Shown: piece after piece, positions 44,849 through 58,000 of the stretch | Position numbering within the stretch: the stretch's first letter is position 1 | Layout: each line of letters begins with the position of its first letter | DNA from: Ophthalmolycus amberensis | Taxonomy: Eukaryota > Chordata > Actinopteri > Perciformes > Zoarcidae | Assembly: GCA_024529925.1 (NCBI GenBank) | Contig: JAFEUB010000965.1 | Span: 561,001-625,000, forward strand | Direction of reading: 5' to 3' | DNA: 64,000 nt | The notes under the pieces: model-generated | The model's database searches: none | Seen by the model: the letters and a program-made list of their open reading frames with translations, nothing else | What the model was told of the DNA's origin: nothing | Made by a program: the position numbers and the translations under genes

Positions 44849-47800
44849 CTGTCTCAAGTATGATTCAGTCTCTCGTTAAACCATCACTTAAGTGTTGTTT
44901 CATTAGCGGGTTGGCAGCTGTTGGTTTTCACTAGAAACCCTATAAAAACCTAACTCAGTCTTGTAAAGTAGAACAGCACCGTATGCTGCTACCTTGGAAG
45001 CGATCCCGTTCTGTTCCCTTGAGCTGGGTTTGTTTTCCAAACACTGGTTTACTGTAAACTCACTCACACTCAACAGCTCCCAGCTATCTCTCCCTGACCC
45101 TCATGTCACTCAATAGCTACGACTTGGTTGAAACCAGTCGAGAGTCTGAGACTTCCTGTTTGATTTGCTCTGACAGAAGTGTAGACGTGGTCGCTGGTCG
45201 TTCCAACACCACGAGTGAAAGGTTCCCGACTCATTTGCATTTGGTCTGAGATATCAGCCTAAGACATTCTGTCAAACATCTTTTAAGACTTTTAGGGCTC
45301 ACGTTCTGATCTTCTTGACCTCAAGAAGCACCTCAACACCCGATCCACAGACGCGTCTTCTTTTTGATCATCACAGGACCCAAACTGATTAACTCAAGCC
45401 TGCCTTTATTACTCCACTTAATTAGGAACATGCTTGTCATGGAGGCACCACCCACAAACAGAACAGAGGGCTCCAGACTATTTGTTTAAGACACACTAGA
45501 GCTAAGATACCAGAGCTCTTTTTTTCCAGTTAAAATCTGTCCACTTTACTGTGTTGAGCTCTATGGAGTCGTTTCTATGTAAAGGTAACGGGATGTGTTT
45601 ATAGTGTGGCACTCACAACTGAGCTGACGGCCCGCCGTAACTAAGCGAATGCAGACTGACGAAGACTTTTTATTCAATCTATGTGAATTGTTCGCTTATG
45701 GCCGATATCCAATCCACTCGACAAGGTCGGTGAAATGGCTGCGAGTCAGAATCAGAGGTATCGATCCGGCAGGTCTGCCAGGTGCATCGCTGTCATCCAT
45801 TCATCATTCAGGACAGTTTTCAAGCTAGAATGTTGAATAATTCCTCGATTCAGCTTCTTAACGTCTTAAAGGATTTGCTGCTTTTTTTTCCCGGACATTT
45901 TATAAACAAAATGATCAAACGATGAACTGAAAACATAATCAGCTGATTAAATAGTGATATCAGCACTAGGAAACACTATTGTGAGATATCAAATCAGAGT
46001 ATTGCTGATAAGAGATTAATCATTTACATCGTTTTTTTAAGCAAAAGATGCCAAAATAAATCTCCTCAAATGTGAATATTTGCTTCGACTTCTACGATCA
46101 GATGTTTGACTATTGGTTAAACAAAACAAGCTGAATAAATGTTAATTTGGGCTGTATTAATGATGTAACGGATTAATCCAGAAAAAGCTCCTGATCATTA
46201 ACACTCCTGTGTATGTGAAAGACTAAAGAGTGAAGTTTGCTCTTGCCCTGGTCTGACCTCATATTCAGTCCACGCATAATCAATTTCGCTATTAAGATGT
46301 CCAAAATACGATGTCCTATTTTTAGTCTGACATCATTTCCAGTCGGCCAAATAAAAACTTGTGCATCACAAATATCGAGCACACAAACCATTACAAACAC
46401 ACGTCGGCTTCTTCGTCACAACAGCACAGCTGACAAGTGGCAGCATCTGAAAAACAACGTGGACACGAGAGCCCTCCTGCGTGAAGGGGACTCTTATTTG
46501 AAGTGTCATCCACAGTCTCGCGGTGCTATCTCATCGCGTGGCCGTGCCTCGTATTATCGCTCTCTCGCTCTCTCTGTGTGTTGATCTCTATGTCTCCGGG
46601 CCAGCGAGTCTCACAGCAGCACAAAAGACGAGACGGTCAGCTCAGGACACGGCTCCACAGAGCACAAAGTAACCCAACCAAACCCCCCGCCCACAAAAGA
46701 GCGAGATATTACTCAGACCACGGTATAAACGGCGCAATGGCCACTCCCACTCTTCACATTCGCTTTTCTGTCACCAAATCATCATCACATCGGCAACTTC
46801 ATCGCCGGTGTCCTAACTTGAACCGCGACCAGAACAAAGCGCTTTAGGGCTTTAGGAGTTACAGACGGGCGACGTGGACTCGTGTCTCGGCATATTAAAC
46901 ATGACCGGTGGTGCTTCTGCAGAGGGTGAGGGGCAATCTCTGCAACCCGAGAGATGCATTCACATCTACCAAACTACTCCGGTAGACAATACGAGTGTCT
47001 GAGGCTCTCTGGGGGTCTTTGTCTGTCTCCCGGTGCCCCCTCCCCTCCTCAAGCCTACAACAGCTGTCCTCTCCCAACTTCACTGGAAACTCACATCATC
47101 CAAACATAGTTAATATCAACCACCTACTTATGCTTAGTAAGTCATTTTCACAACTTCTCACCACCACAAGGAACTTCTGGCTCAGCTCCTTAACTTTCAA
47201 TATTTGGACATCTGACATGATGTATTATGTTACACATAACCAATCCACACTACACACACACACTGCTAAACATGGTTTATCAAGTTCAAGGTAAAGTCTC
47301 TAATTATTATTTGTATATATATATATATATATAAATAATTTGTTCTATATCATCCCTAAATGTGTAGTATCTGGTCCTCCTTGATGCATCATTTTTGACT
47401 CATAATGACAACGTTGACAATAGTATTCCTAAAGTGACTAATAATGTGCTCACGGATCACAAGAGTAAGTTTAAAGTGACCTTGTAGTGGATTTTCTGAA
47501 TTGTATTTTAGTGAAGGTAACGTTAACATTATAATATTAGTATGGGGACTAGTTTTTAAGCATCCTTTTATAATATGTTAGCGCTAAACCTGCTTTTGTT
47601 TTTTTTAAATAGAAAAAAAAATCATTGTTAAACCAATACTGTGAGGTGGTGGATTCGCATCCGGTGCTTTATTGGAGCTAAATCTATATTTTTTCACAGC
47701 TTTCCTAAACAGTCGTGTGTGTGTTGTGTGTCAGACTTCGGAGTCCTTTTGTTTTCCGCACGCTTACTTCTCCTCGCGCTACTGTCTGCTGCTGGCACCA

Positions 47801-48077
47801 AGTACCAAAAAAACTCGCTTTCTGGATGAATATTTTAACTCAAATTGGCGCTACGTTTAGCCGCAAACATAAGCAGTTTGAGCGGGCATAAGTAATGTGT
47901 GGAGGCTGAAGAACACAAAATGAGGCGACATTTTCCTCCTCTCCGAAGTGCGACCTGAAGTCAGACCTATAGTTGGTCGGTGGGATGCTAACGTTAGCCA
48001 CTTAGCTTGCGGCTCGTACCCTCGCGTTACATTAGTAACGACGATAGTTGGAAGTCGAGAGAACAGGCACACCGTAC
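44766..48077 (-). other. rcor2: rcor2 5'UTR intron (inferred)
   Basis: Between the coding exon acceptor (44768) and a candidate donor at 48077. Contains a CA repeat at 44814-44842, an AT tract near 47313-47332 and AT-rich DNA. No coding exon recognised. Confidence 0.45.
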
Positions 48078-48300
48078 CTGTGTTTCGCTTCTCTCCGCTC
48101 TTTGCCGCACTCAGAAACTTCTCTGCGCCTCTGTCCGCGGTTTGTAAATCCTCTTCGAAGCGCAAAGGGACAAGTATCGCATCTAAAACAGCCTAATTCT
48201 TGCCTAATTGATGAGCTCGGTCAGTACAATGAAGTGAACAGCATGGATAGATGGAAGCAGAGTGTGTGTGTGTGTGTGTGTGTGCCGGGGAGACAGACAA
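48078..48300 (-). promoter_or_regulatory. rcor2: Candidate rcor2 first (untranslated) exon and promoter
   Basis: On the - strand CACAG|GTACGG at 48078/48077 is a good donor facing the coding acceptor at 44768. The DNA around 47940-48200 has scattered CpGs, and a perfect 12-bp palindrome GCTAACGTTAGC lies at 47987-47998. The right boundary (start site) is a guess. Confidence 0.33.
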
Positions 48301-49159
48301 CACCCGGGGAAAAGTGAGGTGGACATCCGCCCCGATGCGTTCGCCTCTCCCAACCAGCCGTTTGGATTGACAAAAAGTAGTCCCGTGAAACTATTAAGTG
48401 TAGACCACTCTTCATTTTAGAATTTGTTACGAAACACGTAATTTGACGCGCTAGCGTGTTTTATTCAGCAGCATGTCGTACTTAAAGGGTCTAGAAAAAT
48501 AATCAGCTTTTAATAACTGCCTACCTACTAATTCCTACTTTGATTATTATCCAACGTTAATCTCGTTCAAATAGAAGGAGAAAGACGGCGCGGTTGTATG
48601 TTATAGAAACAATAGCTGTAATAGACTCTTAATCTGACATCTATCAAAATCACATAAATTAGGGACTACTTGCCAGTGTGTCAGCGGAGGGATTCGTCAG
48701 CTGTGCATCTCTGTACTGAGGCAGGCTGTCCAGACTTGCACTGGTGTATGCATGTTGGAGAAAAGGGCAAAAGAGTGGCACAACTCAACCTACAGTGCGC
48801 GTGTGCGTGTGTGATTCTGTACGCGTACGTGTCTTCAAGAGCGTGCATGACTTTGTGCATCAACGGACAATGACTCAGATGAATAGCCTCAATGTACTTG
48901 GCCTTTTTTTTTATTTAAAATGTCGAGCAATTCAAATAGTTTTGCCTTGTGCCACCATGTGTGTACGTGTGTTTGGCTGCGTGCACGTGTGGGTGCACAA
49001 GCGTGTGTGTGTGAGTAGAATAGGGATTGTTTCAGTGTAGCAGGATTCCTCACACCTGATGCTGGCAATAAACACAATAACACACACACACACACACACA
49101 CATAGAGCCTGCTGCTACCTTTACTAGTGCCTGCTGCTGACATGTAACAGCCTGTTACA

Positions 49160-50530
49160 TACTCCTCCAGCTTTCACTCTTCGTCTCTCTCTTTGGCATC
49201 ACCACCTCCTCTTCATTTTCACTAACTCTTCCTCATCGTCCCAGTCCTCTTCATTTCCCCACCTTATCTCCATCACCTCCATCTCCCCCTTTTCCCCCTC
49301 CACAGTCCTGCTTCCTGCTCCTTTCCTCTCCCTATACTTCTTTATTTTATCTCCCCCTGTTTGCTCCTGTCTTCTCCTACTTTCGCCGTCTACTCCCCTC
49401 CCTCTGCCCTAATTCTCCTCCTCCTCCCCCTCTTTCCACTCTCCTCTCACTCTCTGTGCCCCCTGCCTGTTTTTTTTGTTTCTCCTCCTTGTTCTTCCTC
49501 TGTCTTTTTCTCCCCCTACCTCCCTCCTTCCTCCCCATCCATTTCCTTTGCCTCCTCCGCTTTCCTCCCCTCCTTGATATCTCTCGCCCTCCCTTCACTG
49601 CTCCCCTATACTTTCTTTCTCTCCTGTGATGACTCCTACTCTATCTTTTCTGCCTGCCTCCCTCCCCTCATTCCTCCTCTTCATCTCCTTCCTCACCCCT
49701 CCTCCTTTCCCTCTTCCTCTCCTTCCTCACCCCTCCTCCTTTTCCTCTTCCTCCTTCCCTTCTCCCTCTCTCGCCGTCTTCCTCTCATGTCGCTTTCAAT
49801 TTCAACAGTGTGTGCGTACGTGCAAATTCTTCCCCTCCCCCCACTCTCCCCCTACGGTGATACAGTCGGCTAAAGCAGTTTCGCTTCGCTCACCTCCAGC
49901 ACCCCCCCCCCTCTCCTCTCCTCTCCTCTTCCTCCCTGTGCAGTCTCATTTTCACCCCTGCCACCTCCTCCCCTCGCCTCCTTCCCTCCTCTCATTAGTC
50001 AGTGTCCATGAAACTCACCATTCCACTGTCTCTCCTCTCGCTCAGTCCTCCAGTCCCAAACACATCCTCACTAATGAACAACTGCTACATCTCTGCCCTC
50101 CCTCTCTTCACCTCTCAGCTCTCCTTTCATCCTCCTCCTCCTCCTCTTCTTCTTTCTGTCCTCCCCTCTCCTCTTCCTCTCCATTTGTCACTCCGTCGCT
50201 CTCTTTTCCTTCCCTTCCTCTTCTCGCTCGGTTTCTCTTCGATCTCTTAGAACTGAGTGTCCCTCCCACTCTCCCTTTAGCTCACTCTCGTTTCCACTTC
50301 TTTCCTCACCCCCTCTGCCCACCTCCTCCCGTCTCTCTCCACCTGTTTCGTTCCTCCTTCTTGCCTGTCTATCTGTCTGCTCTTCTCACTTTTTGTCTGC
50401 CTCACTTCCCCATTTCCCTCCACATGTGCTCGCAACGATCCCTCCCTCCTTTACACCTCCCCCTGACTCCCATCCCTCCCATCCCTCCCTCCCCCCTCTT
50501 CGAATTCTCTGACTTTCTCTGTTATCTCAG
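49160..50530. repeat. Long polypyrimidine (CCT/TCC-rich) tract
   Basis: About 1.37 kb in which the + strand is overwhelmingly C and T, with few purines. The long Ser/Pro/Leu-rich frames across it (for example 49626-50537) are composition artefacts. Confidence 0.9.
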
Positions 50531-51260
50531 GAGATGATCTAGAATCAGATGGTTTCCTTGCTGTGTTCGTTGAGTAGTTGCTGTCACATAGGACCATCAT
50601 GCATGTCTAAATGTTCTGCGCTGCACAACTCACCTTCACAGGCTCAGTGAATGAGGCCCTTTTCCATCGCCAACTCGTTATTATATGATTTCTGTGCACC
50701 GATTGCTAATGAATCGTCACGGATGTTGCCCACCATGACACACCAGATGACTCAAGCTGTTATGACGTGAATATATGTGGACCAAACTGAAATTATGTAA
50801 GGATGTAAAAGATAATGTATCACTGGATTAAAATGTGTGTCTGTGGAGGGTCTAAAACGATCTGTAGGGGAAAAAAAGAGTGTCTCTTAAGGAAAGTTCA
50901 GAGTGTAAAGAAAAATAAATGGAAAGGGCTTATCCTCTTGGGATCATGACTCAAAACTGCATGATAATCCAGCCTTCAAATCACTTTAAATGGCTGCATA
51001 TGGAAGTACCACTGCAAGAGACAGACACCAGACATCTGCAGCCCACGTGGGGACACTGTACAACCGTCTCATCTCAGTCGAATAGACATGCAGGGTGGAT
51101 GCCCAGTCTATGTGTCGTAATTCTGTGCTGCAGGGCTCGCTGTGTCGAGAGAGGCCTCATCCTCATCCACCATTCTCCTCTGGTCCTTTCTGCATCTGTT
51201 GATTCCCTCTCTCATCCTCCTCCCCCCTCCTATCGCTTGTCTCCCTTTCTCATCCTCAAT

Positions 51261-51390
51261 GTCTGTCTGTCTGTCTATCCATCTATCCATCTATCTATCT
51301 ATCTTTCTATCTATCTGTCCATCTATCTATCTATCCATCTATCCGTCTCCATCTATCTAATTGTCTGTCTGTCTGTCTGTCTGTCTATCT
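51261..51390. repeat. (GTCT)n(ATCT)n tetranucleotide array
   Basis: 130 bp of GTCT, ATCC and ATCT units. Confidence 0.95.
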
Positions 51391-51445
51391 TTGGTCTGCA
51401 AGAGAAAACCACACACAGCAGTGCTGAGATGAAGAGAGGGATCTG

Positions 51446-51481
<36 letters not shown>

Positions 51482-51796
51482 GGTGGAGGTGGGAGAGGGG
51501 CAGCTTGAATGTGTCATTATCCAGTCCTGCGAGCCGACACACTACCTAGAGAATGTACAGAAAGTCTTAAATACTTACGAAATGAGTTGATGACTTGATG
51601 TTTGTCATTATGTGTCATCTGTATGCAAAAATGGACTTCTTGCAATGAGCACCAGGCCTCTGTATGGACTCTCAGAGCCTCATCGCGCCCCCTACTGACA
51701 CATGAAATAAATAGTTTTCGAGAGACAGATTCCCTGAAGACAAAAGGCTGTAGGCGGGGTTTAGAGACTGGGCCATCTGCGTGCTAGGGAGGGCTG

Positions 51797-51971
<175 letters not shown>

Positions 51972-54699
51972 GGGGGGGGGGGGGTGAGAGAGAAAGAACC
52001 CCCCCATACAAGGCCTTTATTTGCATTATGAAAAAGTGGGTCTTGTGAGAGTGGCCGTCTCATATCCCACCAAACCCAGATCTCACAGTTGGGGAGAGGA
52101 ATATTTGACCCTTTTGTTTGGGTCCAACAAACACCATTGTTTAGACAAAATAAATCCTTTGCTTTTTGTTTTCTTCTGACCTAATTACAGTGAAACCCAA
52201 CATGTAAAAAGTAATTCCTTTTGCCCCAACTGGCTTGCACGTTTGATAAGAGGTATACAGACATGACCTTAAAGCTTTGTTATTACACCACAAAATGTCA
52301 CAATTTGTCCCGTGTCGGATAAAAGGAAAAGCACATTATAGTGCATAGTGATGCTATTTATATGGTCACTTAGACTCCAGAGTACTGAGAAAACTACAAT
52401 AACAGAAATTCAAACAGACTTTTGGGAGAGCAGATGAGGTGTGTACCTAGCAGCGTACGACCGTTACTGGATGTGCACGTTAAAGATGTCGTGATTGTGA
52501 TGTTGTTATCGCCCCTCAGATGCATTACAACAGGATGCTTTGACATTCCTTCAGCAGTGTTTCTGCACTCAACAGTGAGTTTAGGCTGAAGTGAGCTTAA
52601 TCACTCTGTGGTCCTATCAAGTTCTCCTAGGGGAATAATAGTGGGACTTAGTCTTCCTTGACATTTTTACAGTTGCGTTCTAACCAAATGATGCATTTGG
52701 TAGATACCACAGTGTGTTTTCTGCTTCACCAGACAATTATTGTTCATAAGAGCTGGCCTAAAGGGTAGAAGTGTACTCGAAATGGAAGCAGAGGCAGCTG
52801 AAATAAAGGCCTATCTTTCCTAAAGCTAGGCCTACTTGTCCGCTACCTTGTCCGGAGCTTAATTCTAGGGTTGGAAGAAGTAAAGGGCTGCTGCAACGTG
52901 AACTGAGTGATTTCACGCTCCACGTTACCACCTAGTGACCAATGGGATGAACTGCTTCTCAGATAACAAGACAACCAGGAGCTTATTCTACCCTGTGTTT
53001 ATGTAATTCATTGATTAATATATGTATTTTGATATCAATGAGGCAGACCCTCCAACCCATATACTTTCTAATAATAATTTTGATAGTCCAGTGACTTTTC
53101 TTTTTCTTCTTTTTCATATTTTTTGGAAGATTAATAAAAAAGAAATCGAAAAAAATGTTTTTCTATACCATGATCTAGAAGCTGTCTAAGATTGTTCTCT
53201 AATTTTCCGAAAAATGTCATGTTGATTGATAAATTGCTCTATTAATCATGCATGTTTACAAAATATCAGTATTCCCATGTAAAAAAACAACACTTTAAAT
53301 TGGACAGTGTAAACTGTTTCCCAGAAAAGAACTCCTGAGTCTGTGTCCTACAGCCCTGAATAACATCTATAGAAATGGCTGGTTACTTTATAAAGTGCAA
53401 ATTGTACTGTAAATGCAAGATTAATAGAGAGAATACATTAATACATTTTAGAAATATTTTAAAACATGATATACCATCCAAACACATCTCATCGCCCTTA
53501 GTTTGATATATACTCGTTTAACATAAGTAAGTAGAACATCTGAAAGAAAGTATTTTTAGGTAATATTATATAGAGAAAATATAATGCATATATCACTGAT
53601 GGCAGGGTGTAATGAGTAATTGTGTTACATATAATATGTAATACTTTAACTCAACTCCCTGCATTTCTGTTGGTTATTATAATTAGTTCGGGTTCATTGT
53701 AATGTTTAAAAGATATTCTGCCAGAATTTTTCTGTGGTCAACATTCTGTGGTACATGGTGTGGTGGGTATGCAACTGGATACCTAGACTATAAATAGTGT
53801 CGGTTTTATGTCAGTGCTGATCGTGGGCCTAAAGGTTATCTTGGTAATGCAGAGGTGTTATGGATAGTCAGCAAAGGACAGTAATGCACATATAGGTTGT
53901 GTTTAGGATTATTCCAACAATTAATGGCTACATTCAGTGGTATTTTACATTTCATAATTTGGAATCTGATGAAAGTAATATATTCTTCTGTTGTCAGGGA
54001 TGTATTAATTCTTTAGAAATTTGCAACCATATGAAATGTGCGACACAGTTTATAAAATAGTCTAATTAAATTATTGAAAATAATAAAAATTAGAGGTTTC
54101 ATCCACGTTCATGGATAGTTGAAGTACCAACTGTACAGGCTAGAAAGTGCAATTTTGAGGTACTTGTACTTGAGCATTTTTGTTTTCTGCAGCTTTAAAC
54201 TTGCACTTTACCTTGCAGATTAGGATTTTACTAACAAAATCTATAATTACCTTATAAAAACCGATGCATTGTTATAGGATAAACTACCCAAAAAAATAGT
54301 GAAATAGTTTCAGCTGTCTCGAATTTGACCAACTAGAAACCCTAAACGGTCTGCACCACCAACAATAATCCAAAAATATAATAATATAACACTCACGGGG
54401 AGTTATTCTGCTGCAAAATGAGTACTCTCACCTTTCATGCCTTTAGTACATTTTGTTGATAACAGGCCTACATTATTTAGCTAAGTGACATTTTGAATGC
54501 AGGACTTGTAATGGAGTTTACTTGGACTTTGTGCTAATTTTAGATTAAAATATAAATACATATACCTCCTGCTCCACCGCTTTGAAGCAATATTTAGGAA
54601 ACTCATCTTTGCTCTGTTAACAGTAAAATAAAAGTATGTATTTCTCATAAATATTACTCTCCCCAACGTTTTGGAGTAGGTGTTCAGTAGTACTCAGAA

Positions 54700-55065
54700 G
54701 TCAGAGCCAGAGAAGAGCACGTGAACGTAGCATAGTTGGACGCGACGGAGAGGAGAGGAAAGAAAGGGGGCAAGGAAAGGACCTGTAATAAATTCAGCCT
54801 CGCACTCTTGGCGCCAATCCGATTTAAAGAGAACAAAAACAGCATTTTTTTTCATTGCTGTTTTAATCAAATGTTCGCCTAAGTGCTGGTACTCCCGCAG
54901 CCGTCAGTCGATGCTACATCCAGCTAGCCTCGTTAGCACACATTCATTGTCATATTAATCTGGCCCCTTCTCTGTGGTGACGAGACTAATAACTCAACAC
55001 CAGCACAGCACGCGGACAATAGGTGTGTTTCTCTCTCCGGGGGATCTATACCAAACAGCTGCAAA
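54700..55065 (+). promoter_or_regulatory. naa40: Probable naa40 promoter and 5'UTR
   Basis: Immediately upstream of the naa40 ATG. CpG-containing, with a CCAAT box at 54834-54838 inside the palindrome TTGGCGCCAA, and GCTAGCCTCGTTAGC near 54923-54937. The start site is not determined. Confidence 0.45.
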
Positions 55066-55071
55066 ATGGGG
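55066..55071 (+). CDS. naa40: naa40 exon 1 (Met-Gly only)
   Basis: ATGGGG then donor GTGAGT. Two codons, as in mammalian NAA40, whose Gly2 can be myristoylated. The coding part is this tiny segment at the end of the 5'UTR exon. Confidence 0.88.
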
Positions 55072-58000
55072 GTGAGTTTTTATGTGTTTTGCTTAATGTC
55101 TCGATGCGAGGTGAGTACACGAAAGGTGAATGTTTTGGGGCTCATGCGTGATGGTGAGATGGGAGAGAGAGAGAAGGAGGGAGGAAGAGAGACCATGGTG
55201 GATGTGTGTAGTCTAAGGTGTCGGTGGGTTTATTTGGCTGCAGTTAACGTTAGCTAGCTCTAGACAACGTTAGCCTGGTTAGCATTGTAACGGCAGTCCC
55301 AAAGCGTACACATAGCGTGACATTTTCAGCGTTATTACCGCATTGTCCTCCCCGTTACGCACAGTTAACTTCTCCCGGTGTGTGCTGTGCCATTGTTAGC
55401 GTGCTAGCTGTGTTAGCCACTTAGGAATGCCATGTACATGACGAGTGCTTTGCTAGCTGTTACTGCTAATCACTTGCGCGTGTGTGGTTGTATATTTGTA
55501 TACCAACAAGCCAGAAGTGTGTTGTCTCAGCCCACCTTAATATAATACATTCAGACTCGTTGGGTGTGAATAGTGTACTTCTTAGCAGCAGCCAGGCCTG
55601 CACTCGTGCTGTACAGTCTCCATAACTTGAGCTAACGTCAGTCTCTTTAAGCAGACCTGAGTCTATCCTCCACTTAAACCGATCCACGTGTTTCCACAGT
55701 CCCGGCTCAGTCTGCAGCCTCTCGGTGCTTGGTACACAGTTAATGCCCTGAGCTATAGTTGGCAATTCAATGCATTCCCGCTCATGATTGTTACCTCTCA
55801 GGTCTGGATCTAATGAGCCTAATACCTACTTGTTTGTTCATGAAGCACCGGCGCTGTAAACATGTCACTGAAAACGTGATCATGTGTAATTACACGAGGC
55901 TTCGCAAGGTGGTTCATAGCTGCATACAAAATAGTATGCTGGCAGTGTAGGGACACAACGAATGATGATTTTCCATTAGTTGATCAATCTTTAAATGTCA
56001 GAAAATGTTCAAAAATCCCCAGAGTAATGTCTAAAGATAGCATTTTATATGACTCCCTGTCCAAAACTCAATTAAAAGTGACATAACTTTCTCTATAAAT
56101 TGCAGGTGCCAATAATTAAAGACAGCTAATAATCGTAATATTTATGGGAGTGCACCTGTTAGACATATTTATAGCAGCTTTGAGCGTGTGTGTGTTGTCA
56201 GCCAGGCATTGATGCAGTCAGAGTAATAATGTGTGTGAGTTATGGTTGCACCATTGCTGATACGGGCGCTGGACATCAAGCCAAGAGCAGGCTAAATTTG
56301 AGCAACACTACAGTCCCACATAGTCGGGAGCAATATGCAACATCAGTGAATAGAACCGATCTTCTTTTTTTTTTTTCTTTTTCTTTTTTTAAAAATCAAA
56401 CCGATATAAATAATTGTCTGTCGGTGAATGGTGGGCCTGATCACAAGGTGGTTGAATAAGGAGTAGTTTGGAAAAATGATATTTCTGACACACCTGTCCT
56501 ATATATTTTCCCGATCCTTTCACCTCTCGTCATCGTGCTACTTTCTTCCATATTTGCCCTCTCTTCTCTCCTTTGTCCCTGCTTTTCTCTTCTGCCTCCA
56601 CCTCGACACAATCCTCCATTTACCCCTTTCCTTATTTCCTGTGTCCAGAGGAAGTCCAACAGAGCAAAGGAGAAGAAGGCCCGGCGTCAGGAAGAGAGGG
56701 CAGCCATGGATGCCGTCTGTGCCAAGGTGGAAGCAGCCAATAAGGTGGGACTGTTTTTGGTTTGCCGATTAACCAGAGAGGCAGCTATTGTCAGCCTTGG
56801 GAGCGGACCTCACGGAGGGGCTTTCGAGGGAGTCTTTTGGGGAGATGGAATTGAAACAGTGGTTCAGTTGTGAACTGCTGGATGGCTGCAAAGCAAGCGC
56901 AACATTCACATTTGTGCGTTAATGTTCGAAATAAATGCACTTTTTCCATCTAAGTGCTTCACATAAAAGCCTCCACCACTTGGCCCCTTTACGTGCGGTT
57001 TCAGGTTTGGCTTCAGATTGCACCGAGCACTTAAAACACTTGAAACCTCCGTTGTGAGCTGTGATTGCTCTCATTTGTTAACTTGCAGTAACAGACATGG
57101 TTCAATGCAATGACACCAAAAGATGGGGATGCCCTTCTTACTCTTGACTGAACCCGTAATTAATATCCTCCCCAATGCAGTGCCATATGTTTCTCTATGC
57201 ATAATTGATCAGCATTATTAAATCCTAGCCGTGTAGTAGAACACACAGCAGAACGCTCCTGTAGCTCGGAGGTTGGCTCGAGATGTAAACCTTTACTGAA
57301 CAAAGCTCACATCCCAGCCTCCTCGAGCTGAGCTGCAGCTACTTCCTCCACGAGCTCTGAGCAGGCCTGCCTGCACTTCTTACTTCTCCGTGTCACTTTG
57401 TCCCAAAATGTGGCACTCTGTGTTGCATGCTGTTCTGTCTCTCTTTTTCACTGTTGATATGCCAACGGAGCAGGAATGCATGAAATTCTCCCAAAGTAAC
57501 CTTTCTGTTTGTTTGAGCTCTTGCCAACAGTGATGAATCTTGACTCTGATGATTGTTTCAAAGGAACAGACAGTGCATTCACTGCTTAAAAAACTATTTC
57601 TGGGAGATCTTCTGATAGTTTCTCCTACGTCATTGGAAAAATCAAATGGCTCGTTCAAAGAGTAGGGGACGTCTGAACTGATATCTATTTGTTTTGTATG
57701 TTTTTTCATCTTTCCCCTAATAAAGCTGCAGAGGTCACACGTCTGTGCCCAGGGGCCTAAATGTCCCATCATCTTTGCAAGAAGAGGTGTATTCTTAATG
57801 TGATATTATGTGTTCTATCAGGACCGAGGAAAAGATGACTTTGTGGGCGCTTATTATGAGTCAATAACGGGGCCCTAACACTAACTGTAATGTTCCTGCC
57901 TGTATGGGCCCTGATTGGCTTATTTAGGCTCCAGAGCCTGTGGTTGAGCCTGAGGGATGTTTGGATGATACAGTGTCTGTTACAGTCCATTGTGGGGATT

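Noticed and set aside
49361..50537. 303- and 170-residue Ser/Pro/Leu-rich open frames
   Set aside because: They arise because a polypyrimidine strand has few stop codons; no domain, splice or homology evidence.
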